The notes: a model not told the origin generated them from the letters alone. Shown: positions 1 through 7,599, counted from the stretch's first letter. The stretch: 64,000 nt of DNA from Sphingopyxis sp. RIFCSPHIGHO2_12_FULL_65_19 (GCF_001830555.1 NZ_MIAM01000063.1:1-64000); one strand, 5' to 3'. A program made the numbers and translations.

Positions 1-134
1 CGAGGCAGCCTCGGCGCGTTTCGGCGTGCCGGTAGAATGGATCGAGCGCGTCATGCGCGCCGAGAGCCGAGGCAGCCTCGGCGCGTTTCGGCGTGCCGGT
101 AGAATGGATCGAGCGCGTCATGCGCGCCGAGAGC
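1..134. repeat. 67-bp perfect tandem duplication at the window edge
   Basis: Bases 1-67 and 68-134 are identical by eye, beginning cgaggcagcctcggcg and ending cgccgagagc. Both copies encode the same peptide start of a lytic transglycosylase (EAASARFGVPVEWIERVMRAES). Because 67 is not a multiple of three, the two copies lie in different frames and the gene is interrupted. The repeat begins exactly at base 1, so it could be a contig-edge assembly artefact or a real inactivating duplication. Confidence 0.95.
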
Positions 135-617
135 GGCGGACGCACGATGCTGGACGGTCGCCCGATCACCAGCCACGCCGGCGCGATGGGGCTGATGCAG
201 CTCATGCCCGGCACCTGGTCCGAAATGCGCGCGCGGCTCGGGCTCGGACGTGATCCCCATAGCCCGCGCGACAACATATTGGCGGGGACGCTCTATCTTC
301 GTCTGATGTATGACCGCTTCGGTTATCCCGGACTGTTCGCAGCCTATAACGCGGGACCGGCACGCTATGCCGAGCACGTGCGGACCGGCCGCGCGCTGCC
401 CGGTGAGACCCGCGCCTATCTCGCGAGCGTCGCCGGAGTGCCCGTCAATTCCCGGTCGGCTGTCACGGCCGCCAGTGCAACGCCGCGTACCGTCAATGCC
501 ATCTTCTTCGCGATCGGCGACCGGCCCCCTGCCGGCCGGAGCGAAGCCGGTGCGGCCACGCTGTTCGTCGCGCTGCGATCGACGTCGCCCGAGAAGAACG
601 CGCCAGACCGCCCATAG
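93..617 (+). CDS. Lytic transglycosylase (VirB1/SLT-like), 5' end disrupted
   Basis: This is a soluble lytic transglycosylase-type muramidase, the kind of enzyme that opens peptidoglycan for conjugation machinery. The sequence shows the family signature: the catalytic-glutamate motif IERVMRAESGG, then GAMGLMQLMPGTW, then YNAGPARY. The listed GTG start at 93 is only the first usable start downstream of the duplication. Homologous sequence continues upstream to base 69 (EAASARFG) in this frame and into the first repeat copy in another frame, so the natural N-terminus and signal peptide are off-window or frame-shifted. The C-terminal 50 residues are low-complexity and not diagnostic. The family call is secure; whether the gene is intact is unknown. 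Confidence 0.8.
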   Translation: MPVEWIERVMRAESGGRTMLDGRPITSHAGAMGLMQLMPGTWSEMRARLGLGRDPHSPRDNILAGTLYLRLMYDRFGYPGLFAAYNAGPARYAEHVRTGRALPGETRAYLASVAGVPVNSRSAVTAASATPRTVNAIFFAIGDRPPAGRSEAGAATLFVALRSTSPEKNAPDRP

Positions 618-671
618 TGCGAGCCGATCGGGGCTTCATGCCGAATCGTGTTTCTGCTATGTTCCGAGCCT

Positions 672-1127
672 ATGGAGTTGGTCGTGATGTTGCTCGGTCT
701 GATCCTGTCCGCCACCGGCATCGTCCTCTTCGCCTGGGCGATGTTCCGGCTCGCCGTCTTCGCACTCCCGGTCGGGCTCGGTGCGGCCGCATTTCTGTGG
801 GCGGGGGGTGGCGAACTGGGGCCGTTGCTCGGTCTGCTTCTCGGCCTCGTCGTCGGCGTCGCGGTCTTGCTGATCGGACGCATGCTCATCGCGTCGCGGT
901 TGCCCGTTCCGCTTCGCGGAGCGATCGCGCTTCTCTTCGCCGTGCCCGCCGGGATCGCCGGCGGCAGTGTCGTCTCCAGCCTGATGCAGCTCGGCGGTGC
1001 GGGGCCGACCGCGACCGGCATCGCCGCGGCGGTCGGCGCGATCATCATCGCCGGTGCCGCCATGATGAGCCTGTTGCCCGCGATGACCGCTTGCACCGGT
1101 TCGAACGGATCCCCGCTGCACGGTTGA
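672..1127 (+). CDS. Small hydrophobic membrane protein, unknown function
   Basis: A 151-residue protein from the ATG at 672. The ORF is open from 648, but ATG 672 directly precedes the first hydrophobic segment. It has about four to five predicted membrane segments rich in Leu, Val, Gly and Ala, with short polar links such as GRMLIASRLPVPLRG. I do not recognise a family. It lies 54 bp after the transglycosylase in the same orientation and may belong to the same ICE operon. The predicted coding strand has a continuous hydrophobic pattern that the antisense ORFs lack, which supports it being real. Confidence 0.6.
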   Translation: MELVVMLLGLILSATGIVLFAWAMFRLAVFALPVGLGAAAFLWAGGGELGPLLGLLLGLVVGVAVLLIGRMLIASRLPVPLRGAIALLFAVPAGIAGGSVVSSLMQLGGAGPTATGIAAAVGAIIIAGAAMMSLLPAMTACTGSNGSPLHG

Positions 1128-1387
1128 TCTGTTGGGGCCAGTGGGCCGAGTGCTCGCTCCTCGTGTCACCGCGCGCATGGCGACCACGACGAGAGTGCTT
1201 CAAGACGGCAGGGTCTGACCTGACGCATCCGGGTTTTCAGGCGCCTCGCGCCTGCGGCGCGACCGCCGCTCTATTCCGCTAGGCTCACATCCGTTCGCCA
1301 AGCTCCACCGGGCCACGCTTCGCGCGTCCCGGCCAAAGGTGACGATCGGACTGGCGGGATGCCGGAGCCTTGCTCCGGCCTGTCGTC

Positions 1388-1417
1388 GCCGCGCCTGACC
1401 GGCGCGGCGGCATTTTT
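1388..1417 (+). terminator. Terminator-like hairpin with T tract
   Basis: gccgcgcc (1388-1395) pairs with ggcgcggc (1401-1408) around a five-base loop and is followed by ggcattttt. The shape fits an intrinsic terminator reading on the + strand. No + strand gene ends within 250 bp, so its client is uncertain. Confidence 0.4.
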
Positions 1418-1581
1418 CGTTGGGCCTTCCCCTCGTCGCGCGGGTGGGCGGCGCTCCCTTCTGGGCCCGGCCCGGCGTCCCGCAAGCCGGCCTTCGACTG
1501 CGCTCGGGTCCGGCTCCTCCATTGCATTTCGGCCCTGCGGGTGCGGACCGCCTCCTGGCCGCGCCCGGCAGGTCGCAATTC

Positions 1582-1628
1582 GCCGCCCACCCCCGCTCCG
1601 GGGGAGGCCCTGGGGTTTTTGGGGCGGC
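1582..1628 (+). promoter_or_regulatory. Leader inverted repeat before ardC
   Basis: gccgccc at 1582-1588 and gggcggc at 1622-1628 are complementary and enclose a second hairpin, ccccc/ggggg at 1590-1604. The repeat ends 14 nt before the ardC ATG, with the ribosome-binding ggagg in between. This is one of six such leader structures in this block. Confidence 0.45.
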
Positions 1629-1642
1629 ATTGGAGGATAGCC

Positions 1643-2614
1643 ATGCACCAGACCGGCAGCCAACGCGCGCGCGCAGAGGGCAGCAAACGCCAGCCCCCGG
1701 CGGAGCGCGCCAATCTTTACGACGAGGTGACGGGCCGCATTGTTTCCGAACTTGAGGCGGGCCGCTTCCCTTGGGTCCAGCCTTGGGGCCGCCCCAATGG
1801 TCAAGGCTTCTCCGCCGCCCCCGGCCTCCCGCGCAACGGGCTCACCAGCCGCAATTACAGCGGCGTCAATGTCCTGATCCTGTGGGGAGCAGTGATCGAG
1901 AACGGCTATCCGTCGCAATCGTGGCTGACCTTCCGCCAAGCCTTGGAGGCGGGCGGCAATGTCAGGAAAGGCGAGCGCGGGACAAGGGTTGTCTATGCCG
2001 ACCGCTTCACCCCCGAAGCCGAGAAGGAACGCGCGCGCCAGACCGGCGGCGAAGCCCGCGCGGTGCCGTTCCTCAAACGCTTCACCGTGTTCAACGTCGC
2101 ACAGTGCGAAGGCTTGCGCCCCGGCCTTGCCACCGACCCCGCACCGCTTCCCGAACGCCAAGTCGTGCCGATCGCCGAAGCGGTCATTGCGGCATCGGGC
2201 GTCGATTTCCGCATCGGTGGGGACAAGGCCTACTATGTCCCGAGCGCCGACTATGTGCAGGTGCCCCCGCAACCGGCCTTCCACGAACAGATCAATTTCT
2301 ACCGGACGGCGCTGCACGAACTCTGTCATGCCAGCGGCCACCCGTCGCGCCTCAATCGCAATCTGCGCAATGCGTTCGGCAGCAAGGACTATGCGCGCGA
2401 AGAATTGATCGCCGAGATGGGATCGGCCTTCCTTTGCGCCGCGCTCGGCATCGTGCCGACCGTTCGTCACGCCGATTATCTGGCATCATGGCTCGACGTG
2501 CTGCGCGAGGACAATCGCGCGATCTTTCGCGCGGCCAGTCAGGCGAGCAAGGCCGCCGATTGGCTGCTTGCCCGCTACGCCGAGACGCAGGACGAAGGGA
2601 GGGAAGCGGCATGA
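1643..2614 (+). CDS. ardC: ArdC-family antirestriction / ssDNA-binding zincin protein
   Basis: A 323-residue ArdC-type protein. In this family the N-terminal half binds single-stranded DNA and the C-terminal half is a zincin-like metallopeptidase domain; the proteins protect incoming conjugative DNA from restriction. The N-terminal domain runs roughly residues 20-130 (NLYDEVTGRIVSELEAG, WLTFRQALEAGGNVRKGERGT). The metallopeptidase motif TALHELCHASGH is near residue 220, followed by YAREELIAEMGSAFLC. I chose ATG 1643 because tggagg lies just upstream; the longer ORF from 1370 covers the GC-rich leader. It overlaps the next gene by an ATGA, so the two are probably co-translated. Confidence 0.9.
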   Translation: MHQTGSQRARAEGSKRQPPAERANLYDEVTGRIVSELEAGRFPWVQPWGRPNGQGFSAAPGLPRNGLTSRNYSGVNVLILWGAVIENGYPSQSWLTFRQALEAGGNVRKGERGTRVVYADRFTPEAEKERARQTGGEARAVPFLKRFTVFNVAQCEGLRPGLATDPAPLPERQVVPIAEAVIAASGVDFRIGGDKAYYVPSADYVQVPPQPAFHEQINFYRTALHELCHASGHPSRLNRNLRNAFGSKDYAREELIAEMGSAFLCAALGIVPTVRHADYLASWLDVLREDNRAIFRAASQASKAADWLLARYAETQDEGREAA

Positions 2615-3045
2615 TTACGCTCCCCCATGCGATCCTTTCGGCGCTGCGCGCGAATGCGCGCGCCAGCCGCCTCCACGAGCAGCGCGACGAACGGTTCGAC
2701 CCGTTCCCGGTGGTCAAATTCTTCAATCCGGTCGGCGCGGCGACGTGGATCGCCACCGAGCTTTACGACGATGGAGACACGCTGTTCGGCCTCGCCGACT
2801 TGGGGTTCGGATGCCCGGAAATGGGCGTGTTCTCGCTTACCGAGATTGCGGGCGTCCGCTTGCCCTTCGGCCTGTTCATCGAGCGCGACGAGCATTTCGA
2901 GCCGCTGGCCCCGCTTTCGCTATGGTCCGATACCGCGCGGCGCATGGGTGCAATCGTTCTGGCCGAAGCCGAACTTCGCCGCATCACCGATAGCCGGAAC
3001 GGCAACGAGCTTCCGCCGCCTCTTGATGATCGAGGGGCCGGATGA
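2611..3045 (+). CDS. DUF2958 domain protein
   Basis: A 144-residue protein matching the DUF2958 pattern seen beside ArdC in many ICEs and plasmids: PVVKFFNPVGAATWIATELYDDGDTLFGLADLGFGCPEMGVFSLTEI. The biochemical function is unknown. Its ATG overlaps the ardC stop (ATGA at 2611), indicating translational coupling, and the track ORF from 1771 is only an open frame through ardC. The C-terminal tail (NGNELPPPLDDRGAG) is probably disordered. Family assignment is from memory of the signature. Confidence 0.85.
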   Translation: MITLPHAILSALRANARASRLHEQRDERFDPFPVVKFFNPVGAATWIATELYDDGDTLFGLADLGFGCPEMGVFSLTEIAGVRLPFGLFIERDEHFEPLAPLSLWSDTARRMGAIVLAEAELRRITDSRNGNELPPPLDDRGAG

Positions 3046-3072
3046 CGCGCGGCGCGTTTCGCCGCATTGAGT

Positions 3073-3110
3073 GCCGGTCCCGCCCATCCAGCAAGACAAA
3101 CGGGACCGGC
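3073..3110 (+). promoter_or_regulatory. Leader inverted repeat before parB-like gene
   Basis: gccggtcccg (3073-3082) and cgggaccggc (3101-3110) form a perfect 10-bp inverted repeat ending 20 nt before the ATG at 3131. It could be a transcription terminator for ardC-DUF2958, a leader hairpin or an operator. Confidence 0.5.
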
Positions 3111-3130
3111 GCTCCAGAAGGAGCAGACCA

Positions 3131-4942
3131 ATGAAACTCGACTTTATCGACCATAGCAAGCTGGTTCCGTCCAAGGTGAACATGCGGCACGGACCCAAGC
3201 CCCCGGACGTGGGCGACATTCTGCCCTCGATCCGCAAGCGCGGTGTCATCGTGCCGCTGATCGTGCGCCCGCAGGCGGGCAACGATAATGGCGTCCACGA
3301 AATCGTCGCCGGGCGGCGGCGCTGGACGGCGAACGCCATCGCGCTTGTCGAGGGCATCGACCACGGCCCGCTTCCCGTCGCCATCCTCGACGCCGGGGAC
3401 GACGCCGACGCCATCGAGGCATCGCTTCTCGAGAACACCCGGCTCGATCCCGACGAGGTGACGCGATGGGAAACCTTCGCACGGCTGGTCAAGGAGGGCC
3501 GCGACATTGCGGATATCTCCGCGACGTTCGGCATTCCCGAGCTTGGCGTGAAGCGTATCCTAGCGCTCGGCAACCTGCTTCCGCGCATCCGCGATCTTTA
3601 CCGCAAGGAGAAGATCAACGCGGCGACCGTCCGGCATCTGACGCTGGCGAGCAAGCAGCAGCAGAAGGCATGGCTGGCGCTCTACGACGATGACGACGCC
3701 TATTGCCCGACCGGCCAGCAATTGAAGGCATGGCTGTTCGGCGGGCAGTCGATCAAGGTCGAACATGCCCTGTTCGACGTCGATGCGAGCGGCCTTGCGA
3801 TCGTCGCCGATCTGTTCGGCGAAGACCGCTATTTTGCAGATGCCGACGCGTTCTGGACCGCGCAGAACGCCGTAATCGACGCGCGCAAGGAGGACTATCT
3901 GGATGCCGGATGGTTCGACGTGGTGATCGTCCCGCCCGGCGAATATTTCTACCGCTATGAGTTCGCCAAGGCACCCAAGCGCAAGGGCGGGCGCGTGTAT
4001 ATAGATGTGCGCGAAAGCGGCGAGGTCGAGGTCCACGAAGGCTATGTGACGAGCAAGGAGGCCAAGCGGCTCGAACGCGGCGAGGCAATCGAAACCGGCC
4101 CCAAAGTGCCGCGCCCCGAAGTGACGAGCACGATGCAGACCTATATCAACCTGCACCGTCATGCCGCTGTCCGCGCCTCGCTGACCCGTCATCCCAAGGT
4201 CGCGCTGCGCTTGATGGTCGCCCATGTCATCGTCGGGTCGCCACTGTGGACGGTCAAGCCCGAGCCGCAGACCGCGCGCAACGACGATGTGCGCGAAAGC
4301 GTCGAAACTTGCCGCGCGGAAACCGACTTCGACGCGAAGCGCCGCGCCGTATTGGACCTTCTCGGCTTCTCGCCCGAGGAACCGACCGTCACAGGCGGCA
4401 ACGGCGACGACTTCGGACTGGTCGGCGTGTTCCTGCGCTTGCTCGACGTGCCCGACCGCGCCGTAATGGACGTGATCGTCATCGTCATGGGCGAAACGCT
4501 CGCCAGCGGCAGCGCCGCCATCGAGGCGGTCGGCGGCGAGATCGGCGTCGATATGGCCCGCTACTGGCAGGCCGACGACGCCTTTTTCGAGTGTGTCCGC
4601 GACAAGGAGGTGCTGACCCGCATCGTCGCCGAGGTGGCGGGCGAACCTGTCGCCGCCGCCAATGCGAAGGAACCGGGCAAGGTCTTGAAGCGCATCGTCC
4701 GCGACCATCTGGAGGGTGCGAACGGGCGGCCCAAGGTCGAGGGTTGGGTGCCGAAATGGATGGCGTTCCCGCCCGCTACCTATACGGCGCGCGGCGGCGT
4801 CGGCACCGTCGCGGCTCATGCCAAGGTGCTCGCGGCGCGCCCCGACCGCGAGCCGGAACCGACCGGCCCCGGCGCGGTGATTGCGCTTCCGGCCCCTGCC
4901 AAGGCCGAGCCGCAGGAACAGCCCGAGCGCGAAGCCGCATGA
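3131..4942 (+). CDS. ParB/RepB/Spo0J-family protein (ICE type, 603 aa)
   Basis: An N-terminal ParB/Srx nuclease-like domain covers roughly residues 5-110, with the ParB box VAGRRRWTANAIA and the ENTRLDPDEVTRWETFARL segment. A KorB-like helix-turn-helix follows (ADISATFGIPELGVKRILALGNLLPRI, about 125-160). The remaining 400 residues form a long C-terminal region typical of plasmid and ICE ParB-like proteins rather than of chromosomal ParB, which is about 300 aa. Start ATG 3131 is preceded by aaggagcagacc. No parA-like ATPase is visible in the window, so partition is not demonstrated; stabilisation or regulation of the element is equally possible. Confidence 0.85.
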   Translation: MKLDFIDHSKLVPSKVNMRHGPKPPDVGDILPSIRKRGVIVPLIVRPQAGNDNGVHEIVAGRRRWTANAIALVEGIDHGPLPVAILDAGDDADAIEASLLENTRLDPDEVTRWETFARLVKEGRDIADISATFGIPELGVKRILALGNLLPRIRDLYRKEKINAATVRHLTLASKQQQKAWLALYDDDDAYCPTGQQLKAWLFGGQSIKVEHALFDVDASGLAIVADLFGEDRYFADADAFWTAQNAVIDARKEDYLDAGWFDVVIVPPGEYFYRYEFAKAPKRKGGRVYIDVRESGEVEVHEGYVTSKEAKRLERGEAIETGPKVPRPEVTSTMQTYINLHRHAAVRASLTRHPKVALRLMVAHVIVGSPLWTVKPEPQTARNDDVRESVETCRAETDFDAKRRAVLDLLGFSPEEPTVTGGNGDDFGLVGVFLRLLDVPDRAVMDVIVIVMGETLASGSAAIEAVGGEIGVDMARYWQADDAFFECVRDKEVLTRIVAEVAGEPVAAANAKEPGKVLKRIVRDHLEGANGRPKVEGWVPKWMAFPPATYTARGGVGTVAAHAKVLAARPDREPEPTGPGAVIALPAPAKAEPQEQPEREAA

Positions 4943-4948
4943 AACTGG

Positions 4949-4975
4949 ACGGGCGGCGGCGCACCCGCCGCCCGT
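4949..4975 (+). terminator. GC-rich hairpin after parB-like gene
   Basis: acgggcggcg (4949-4958) pairs with cgccgcccgt (4966-4975), starting just after the parB-like stop. There is no T run, so termination would be weak or factor-assisted. Confidence 0.45.
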
Positions 4976-4987
4976 TCCGTCCCCCAT

Positions 4988-5035
4988 AAAATCGCCGCGC
5001 CGCTCGGCCGCAAGCGGCCCTCGCGGCGCGGATTT
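4988..5035 (+). promoter_or_regulatory. Two-tier leader hairpin before the 5053 gene
   Basis: The outer arms aaatc...cgcgccgc and gcggcgcg-gattt (4988-5003 and 5023-5035) enclose an inner ggccgc-aa-gcggcc stem. The structure ends 17 nt before the ATG at 5053, with aggaga between. Confidence 0.5.
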
Positions 5036-5052
5036 CAGACAGGAGACTTGTC

Positions 5053-5520
5053 ATGGCCGACCGTGTTTCGGCATCCATCACCATCGGCGGGACGCTCCCC
5101 GCCAGCCAGCTTCCCGCCTTCGCCGAGGCCATCGCGAACGAAGGGCTGTCCACCGAATGGGACGGCGAACCCTTCGCGCTCGGCGATCTGCCCGAGGGCG
5201 AGCCCTTGGCGCTCATGGCGCACGAGGTCGCCTGGGGGCGGTTCGAGGGACTCGAAGCCTTCTGCATCGCGCATGGGCTTTTCTTCGCGCGCTGGTCGGG
5301 CGCCTATGCCTGCCAGTGGGGTGCGGAACGCACCGTGTTCACCGGCAGCGGCGAACCGCAAAGCTACGCTGCCGACGAGGACGACTATATCCTCATGGGG
5401 CGCTGCACCGCCGAGCGATTGGGCAGCTATGCGGCGATCATCGCGCATTTCGATGCGGCCGACTTCGCGGTGCCCCCGCTTGTCATCACGCCCGAACGGG
5501 AGGAGGCGAGCAATGGCTGA
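5053..5520 (+). CDS. Conserved ICE protein of unknown function (155 aa)
   Basis: A 155-residue acidic soluble protein starting MADRVSASITIGGTLPASQLPAFAEAIANEGL. I do not recognise a named domain. The opening beta-strand/helix pattern (ITIGG...LPAFAEAI) and the repeated acidic stretches resemble other uncharacterised cargo carried with ArdC/DUF2958/ParB on sphingomonad elements. The aggagactt Shine-Dalgarno stretch fixes ATG 5053. Its last eight bases overlap the next gene, which suggests paired synthesis. The next protein starts with the same residues (MADxxxxxSF/IT), so the two may be diverged partners. Confidence 0.7.
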   Translation: MADRVSASITIGGTLPASQLPAFAEAIANEGLSTEWDGEPFALGDLPEGEPLALMAHEVAWGRFEGLEAFCIAHGLFFARWSGAYACQWGAERTVFTGSGEPQSYAADEDDYILMGRCTAERLGSYAAIIAHFDAADFAVPPLVITPEREEASNG

Positions 5521-6016
5521 CATCTGGATTCAGGGCAGCTTCGCCTTTCGCTGCACCGCCGCCGAGTGCGCGCTGATCGAGGAAGTCGCAAACGCTGGCT
5601 ACGCGCTAGCGAATGACGACGCGCCCGATCCGCCGAGCGCGGCGCTGCTCGCAGCCTTTCCGCCGGACGATGCGAACGCGCGGTGGAGCGGGTTTCGCGA
5701 GGCGTTCAACGATCCCGAATTTCCCACCATCGGAGCCGATTTCATCGCTGAAACCTGCCCCGACGATCCATCCGCGCGGATCGTGTGTTTCGCCAGCATG
5801 GACGATTTCGATGCCGCTGCCATCGCGGTGGTGATCCAGCGATGTTGCCCCGAAACGCTCGCCAAGGGGCCGATCGGCTTTGAATGGGCCATGACCTGTT
5901 CCAAGCCCCGCATCGGGGAGTTCGGTGGCGGCTGGTGCGCGATTTTCGCAGACCGCATCGAGATCGACGCGACCAACGAGGCGCTGTCGCGCGCGCTCGC
6001 GGGCGACGGCAACTAG
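5513..6016 (+). CDS. Conserved ICE protein of unknown function (167 aa)
   Basis: A 167-residue protein, MADIWIQGSFAFRCTAAECALIEEVANAGYAL, with an acidic middle (FPPDDANARWSGFREAFNDPEFP) and a tail GGGWCAIFADRIEIDATNEALSRAL. No domain recognised. It starts within the end of the preceding gene (8-nt overlap), so the track start at 5048 is only an open frame. Strand-exchange partners or regulators of the transfer module are possible, but nothing in the sequence proves a role. Confidence 0.7.
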   Translation: MADIWIQGSFAFRCTAAECALIEEVANAGYALANDDAPDPPSAALLAAFPPDDANARWSGFREAFNDPEFPTIGADFIAETCPDDPSARIVCFASMDDFDAAAIAVVIQRCCPETLAKGPIGFEWAMTCSKPRIGEFGGGWCAIFADRIEIDATNEALSRALAGDGN

Positions 6017-6069
6017 CCCAAATCGCGCCGCACTGCGCGCTCGCGTGCCGAAAACCCCTGCCGCCTGAC

Positions 6070-6297
6070 CTACCGGGCGGTGCGGCGGATCACCGTCCGG
6101 GCGCTTCCGCATAACGTGCATTCGTCCTTCTGCCGCTCGAATCCGCGCGTGCCGCCGAGCGCGCAGGTGACGACATTGGCCTGTGCGGTAACCGACAGGT
6201 TGAGCCGGTCAGTCACGCAGGCATCGCACACCGCCGCGCCGTCCAGCCGCACGATCAGCCGTTCGATCTGCCCCGCAATCGTCGTTCCTTCGTTCAT
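6070..6297 (-). CDS. Small Cys-rich (zinc-ribbon-like) protein
   Basis: A 75-residue minus-strand protein starting MNEGTTIAGQIERLIVRLDGAAVCDACVTDRL. Four cysteines are arranged as two pairs plus a single (CDAC, then C, then CTLC), as in a small zinc ribbon. The track start at 6339 is extended; ATG 6297 is preferred because a perfect hairpin (6315-6332) lies just upstream of it, as for neighbouring genes. It is convergent with the 5513 gene (53 bp apart). A regulatory or DNA-binding role is plausible but unproven. Confidence 0.6.
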   Translation of the reverse strand: MNEGTTIAGQIERLIVRLDGAAVCDACVTDRLNLSVTAQANVVTCALGGTRGFERQKDECTLCGSARTVIRRTAR

Positions 6298-6314
6298 CGC
6301 CGTGAGGCTATAGC

Positions 6315-6332
6315 CGCGGCCTCGTGGCCGCG
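6315..6332 (-). promoter_or_regulatory. Leader hairpin before minus-strand Cys-rich gene
   Basis: cgcggcc (6315-6321), loop tcgt, ggccgcg (6326-6332) is a perfect hairpin ending 17 nt before the minus-strand ATG at 6297. The rest of 6333-6610 holds no gene I can support; it is GC-rich with many spurious ORFs. Confidence 0.45.
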
Positions 6333-6616
6333 AAAGCAATCATGGCTTCCCGGAAAGACGCCGGACTGGGCTTCCTGTCCGCGCGCGCATCTCGTCCTTT
6401 CGTGTCTCACCAACCCGTCGCCGGCTCCTTGGGCGCATGACCTGGGACGGCCGCGCGCCTCGCGAAACCATCGCGCGGAACTGATTTCCCCGCGCCGCTT
6501 TGGCGGCGCTCCTCGCGGCCGCTTCGCTCCAAATCAGCCCCGCGCTTCCGGTCCTCCGCTTCGCTTCGGCCTGCGGTTCGCAGCGCGCTCAAGGGCCGTC
6601 CCTTCGGTCCGCCCAT

Positions 6617-6637
6617 CGCCCGGCATCGGGTCGGGCG
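6617..6637 (+). promoter_or_regulatory. Leader hairpin before DUF736 gene
   Basis: cgcccg (6617-6622) pairs with cgggcg (6632-6637), ending 20 nt before ATG 6658. The ribosome-binding aaggaga lies in between. Confidence 0.4.
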
Positions 6638-6657
6638 AATGTGCAAGGAGACGAGAA

Positions 6658-6978
6658 ATGCCCTCAATCGGTCATGTCCAGCGCCAGAACGACGGTTCGT
6701 TCCGGGGCGCCTTGAAGACGCTTTCGGTCAATGCCGAGATCGCCATCATCCCCAACCGCAGTAAGACCGGGGACCAGCCCGACTACCGCGTGCTGTCGAA
6801 CGGCGTCGAACTGGGCGGCGGCTGGATCCGCACCGGCGAGGTGAGCCAGCGCGAATATGTCCGCCTCGCCATGTCGGCCCCCGAACTTGGCGGCCGCACC
6901 CTCTACGCCAATCTCGGCCGCGCCGCCGGGCAGGACGACGACGACGCGTTCGCCGTTATCTGGAACCCCGGCGACTGA
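6658..6978 (+). CDS. DUF736 family protein
   Basis: A 106-residue DUF736 protein: MPSIGHVQRQNDGSFRGALKTLSVNAEIAIIPNRSKTGDQPDYRVLSNGVELGGGW, ending with AFAVIWNPGD. DUF736 genes are common on alphaproteobacterial plasmids and ICEs, usually near relaxase and antirestriction genes; no activity is established that I know of. The start is fixed by gcaaggagacgaga. A strong GC hairpin (6989-7014) follows at once and probably ends the transcript, so this is likely a single-gene unit. Confidence 0.88.
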   Translation: MPSIGHVQRQNDGSFRGALKTLSVNAEIAIIPNRSKTGDQPDYRVLSNGVELGGGWIRTGEVSQREYVRLAMSAPELGGRTLYANLGRAAGQDDDDAFAVIWNPGD

Positions 6979-6988
6979 GCCGGATCGG

Positions 6989-7020
6989 CCCCGCGCCGGT
7001 CACCCGGCGCGGGGCTTTCC
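6989..7020 (+). terminator. Intrinsic terminator after DUF736
   Basis: ccccgcgccgg (6989-6999) pairs perfectly with ccggcgcgggg (7004-7014) around tcac, followed by ctttcc. It starts 10 nt after the DUF736 stop. Confidence 0.75.
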
Positions 7021-7310
7021 TCATGCCTTGAGGGCTCGGCGTGGGCCTTTTCCTGCACCGGAACGCGCTTGCGGGCCTGCAGAGAGGAAGAAATCCGCTC
7101 AGCAAGCACCGAGTATCCGGCGGCGAACGGACCGCCTCAACCATCGACGGTTCCCCCAATTTTCACGCCACCTGCGTTCCGCTTCGCTCCACTCCGGCGA
7201 CGAGAAAATCGGCTCCCCCGTCGCCCGCTTCGCGGCCGCTGCGCGGTGGTTGACCCCGCCCGCTCCCCGCCGGGCGATGGCTCATCTTTCGCTTGTATCA
7301 GGAGGATGAG
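7021..7310. other. Gene-free spacer with leader hairpin before small ORF
   Basis: No gene supported between the DUF736 terminator and ATG 7311. The one clear structure is cgcccg (7257-7262) pairing with cgggcg (7271-7276). It ends 34 nt before the ATG of the small coiled-coil ORF, with caggagga in between. Confidence 0.45.
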
Positions 7311-7472
7311 ATGTCGGTTGAACAACAGATCGAGGAGCTTCGCGCGGAGCTTTCATGGTGCGATGACGCGGGAGAACGGCGGCAGATCGAAGCCGAATTA
7401 AGGGCCGCTGAGAAGAGGCTGAAGCGGTGCAATCGGGCGCTGCGTCAGGCCGAACAGGCAGGCTGGCAATAA
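7311..7472 (+). CDS. 53-aa coiled-coil small protein (below ORF-track cutoff)
   Basis: A 53-residue ORF missed by the track: MSVEQQIEELRAELSWCDD, then GERRQIEAELRAAEKRLKR, ending AEQAGWQ. It has an almost ideal Shine-Dalgarno (caggagga) seven bases before ATG and is followed 30 bp later by a textbook terminator, so it behaves as a real short transcript. The composition (Glu, Arg, Ala, Leu in heptad-like spacing) predicts two helices forming a coiled coil. It sits directly before the oriT-like region and relaxase; a transfer-accessory or regulatory role is an inference only. Confidence 0.65.
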   Translation: MSVEQQIEELRAELSWCDDAGERRQIEAELRAAEKRLKRCNRALRQAEQAGWQ

Positions 7473-7502
7473 GGCGATGCGCTGTTGAAGGGGCAGGTTC
7501 GC

Positions 7503-7537
7503 GGGAGTGGTGCCGCATGGCGCCGCTCCCCTTTTTT
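7503..7537 (+). terminator. Strong intrinsic terminator upstream of oriT-like region
   Basis: gggagtggtgcc (7503-7514) pairs over 12 bp (two G-T) with ggcgccgctccc (7519-7530) around gcat, followed by a C and six Ts. It isolates the small ORF from the relaxase region. Confidence 0.88.
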
Positions 7538-7599
7538 GATCGGGAAGGCGGGAAGGCAAAGCGGGCGTCTGGGGCGGCAGGTGGCAGTCGGGCTCGATG

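Larger units (their letters stand above)
1128..1642. other. Gene-poor GC-rich spacer upstream of ardC
   Basis: No convincing gene was found in this 515-bp stretch; the overlapping ORFs on both strands are low-complexity GC shadows. It contains a small hairpin gccggag/ctccggc at 1361-1379, a terminator-like hairpin at 1388-1417, and a nested inverted repeat immediately before ardC (gccgccc at 1582-1588 with gggcggc at 1622-1628, enclosing ccccc/ggggg). Confidence 0.5.

Noticed and set aside
1128-1642. CRISPR or other repeat array in the GC-rich spacers
   Set aside because: Repeated short motifs here are not regularly spaced and have no conserved repeat length; simple GC hairpins explain them.
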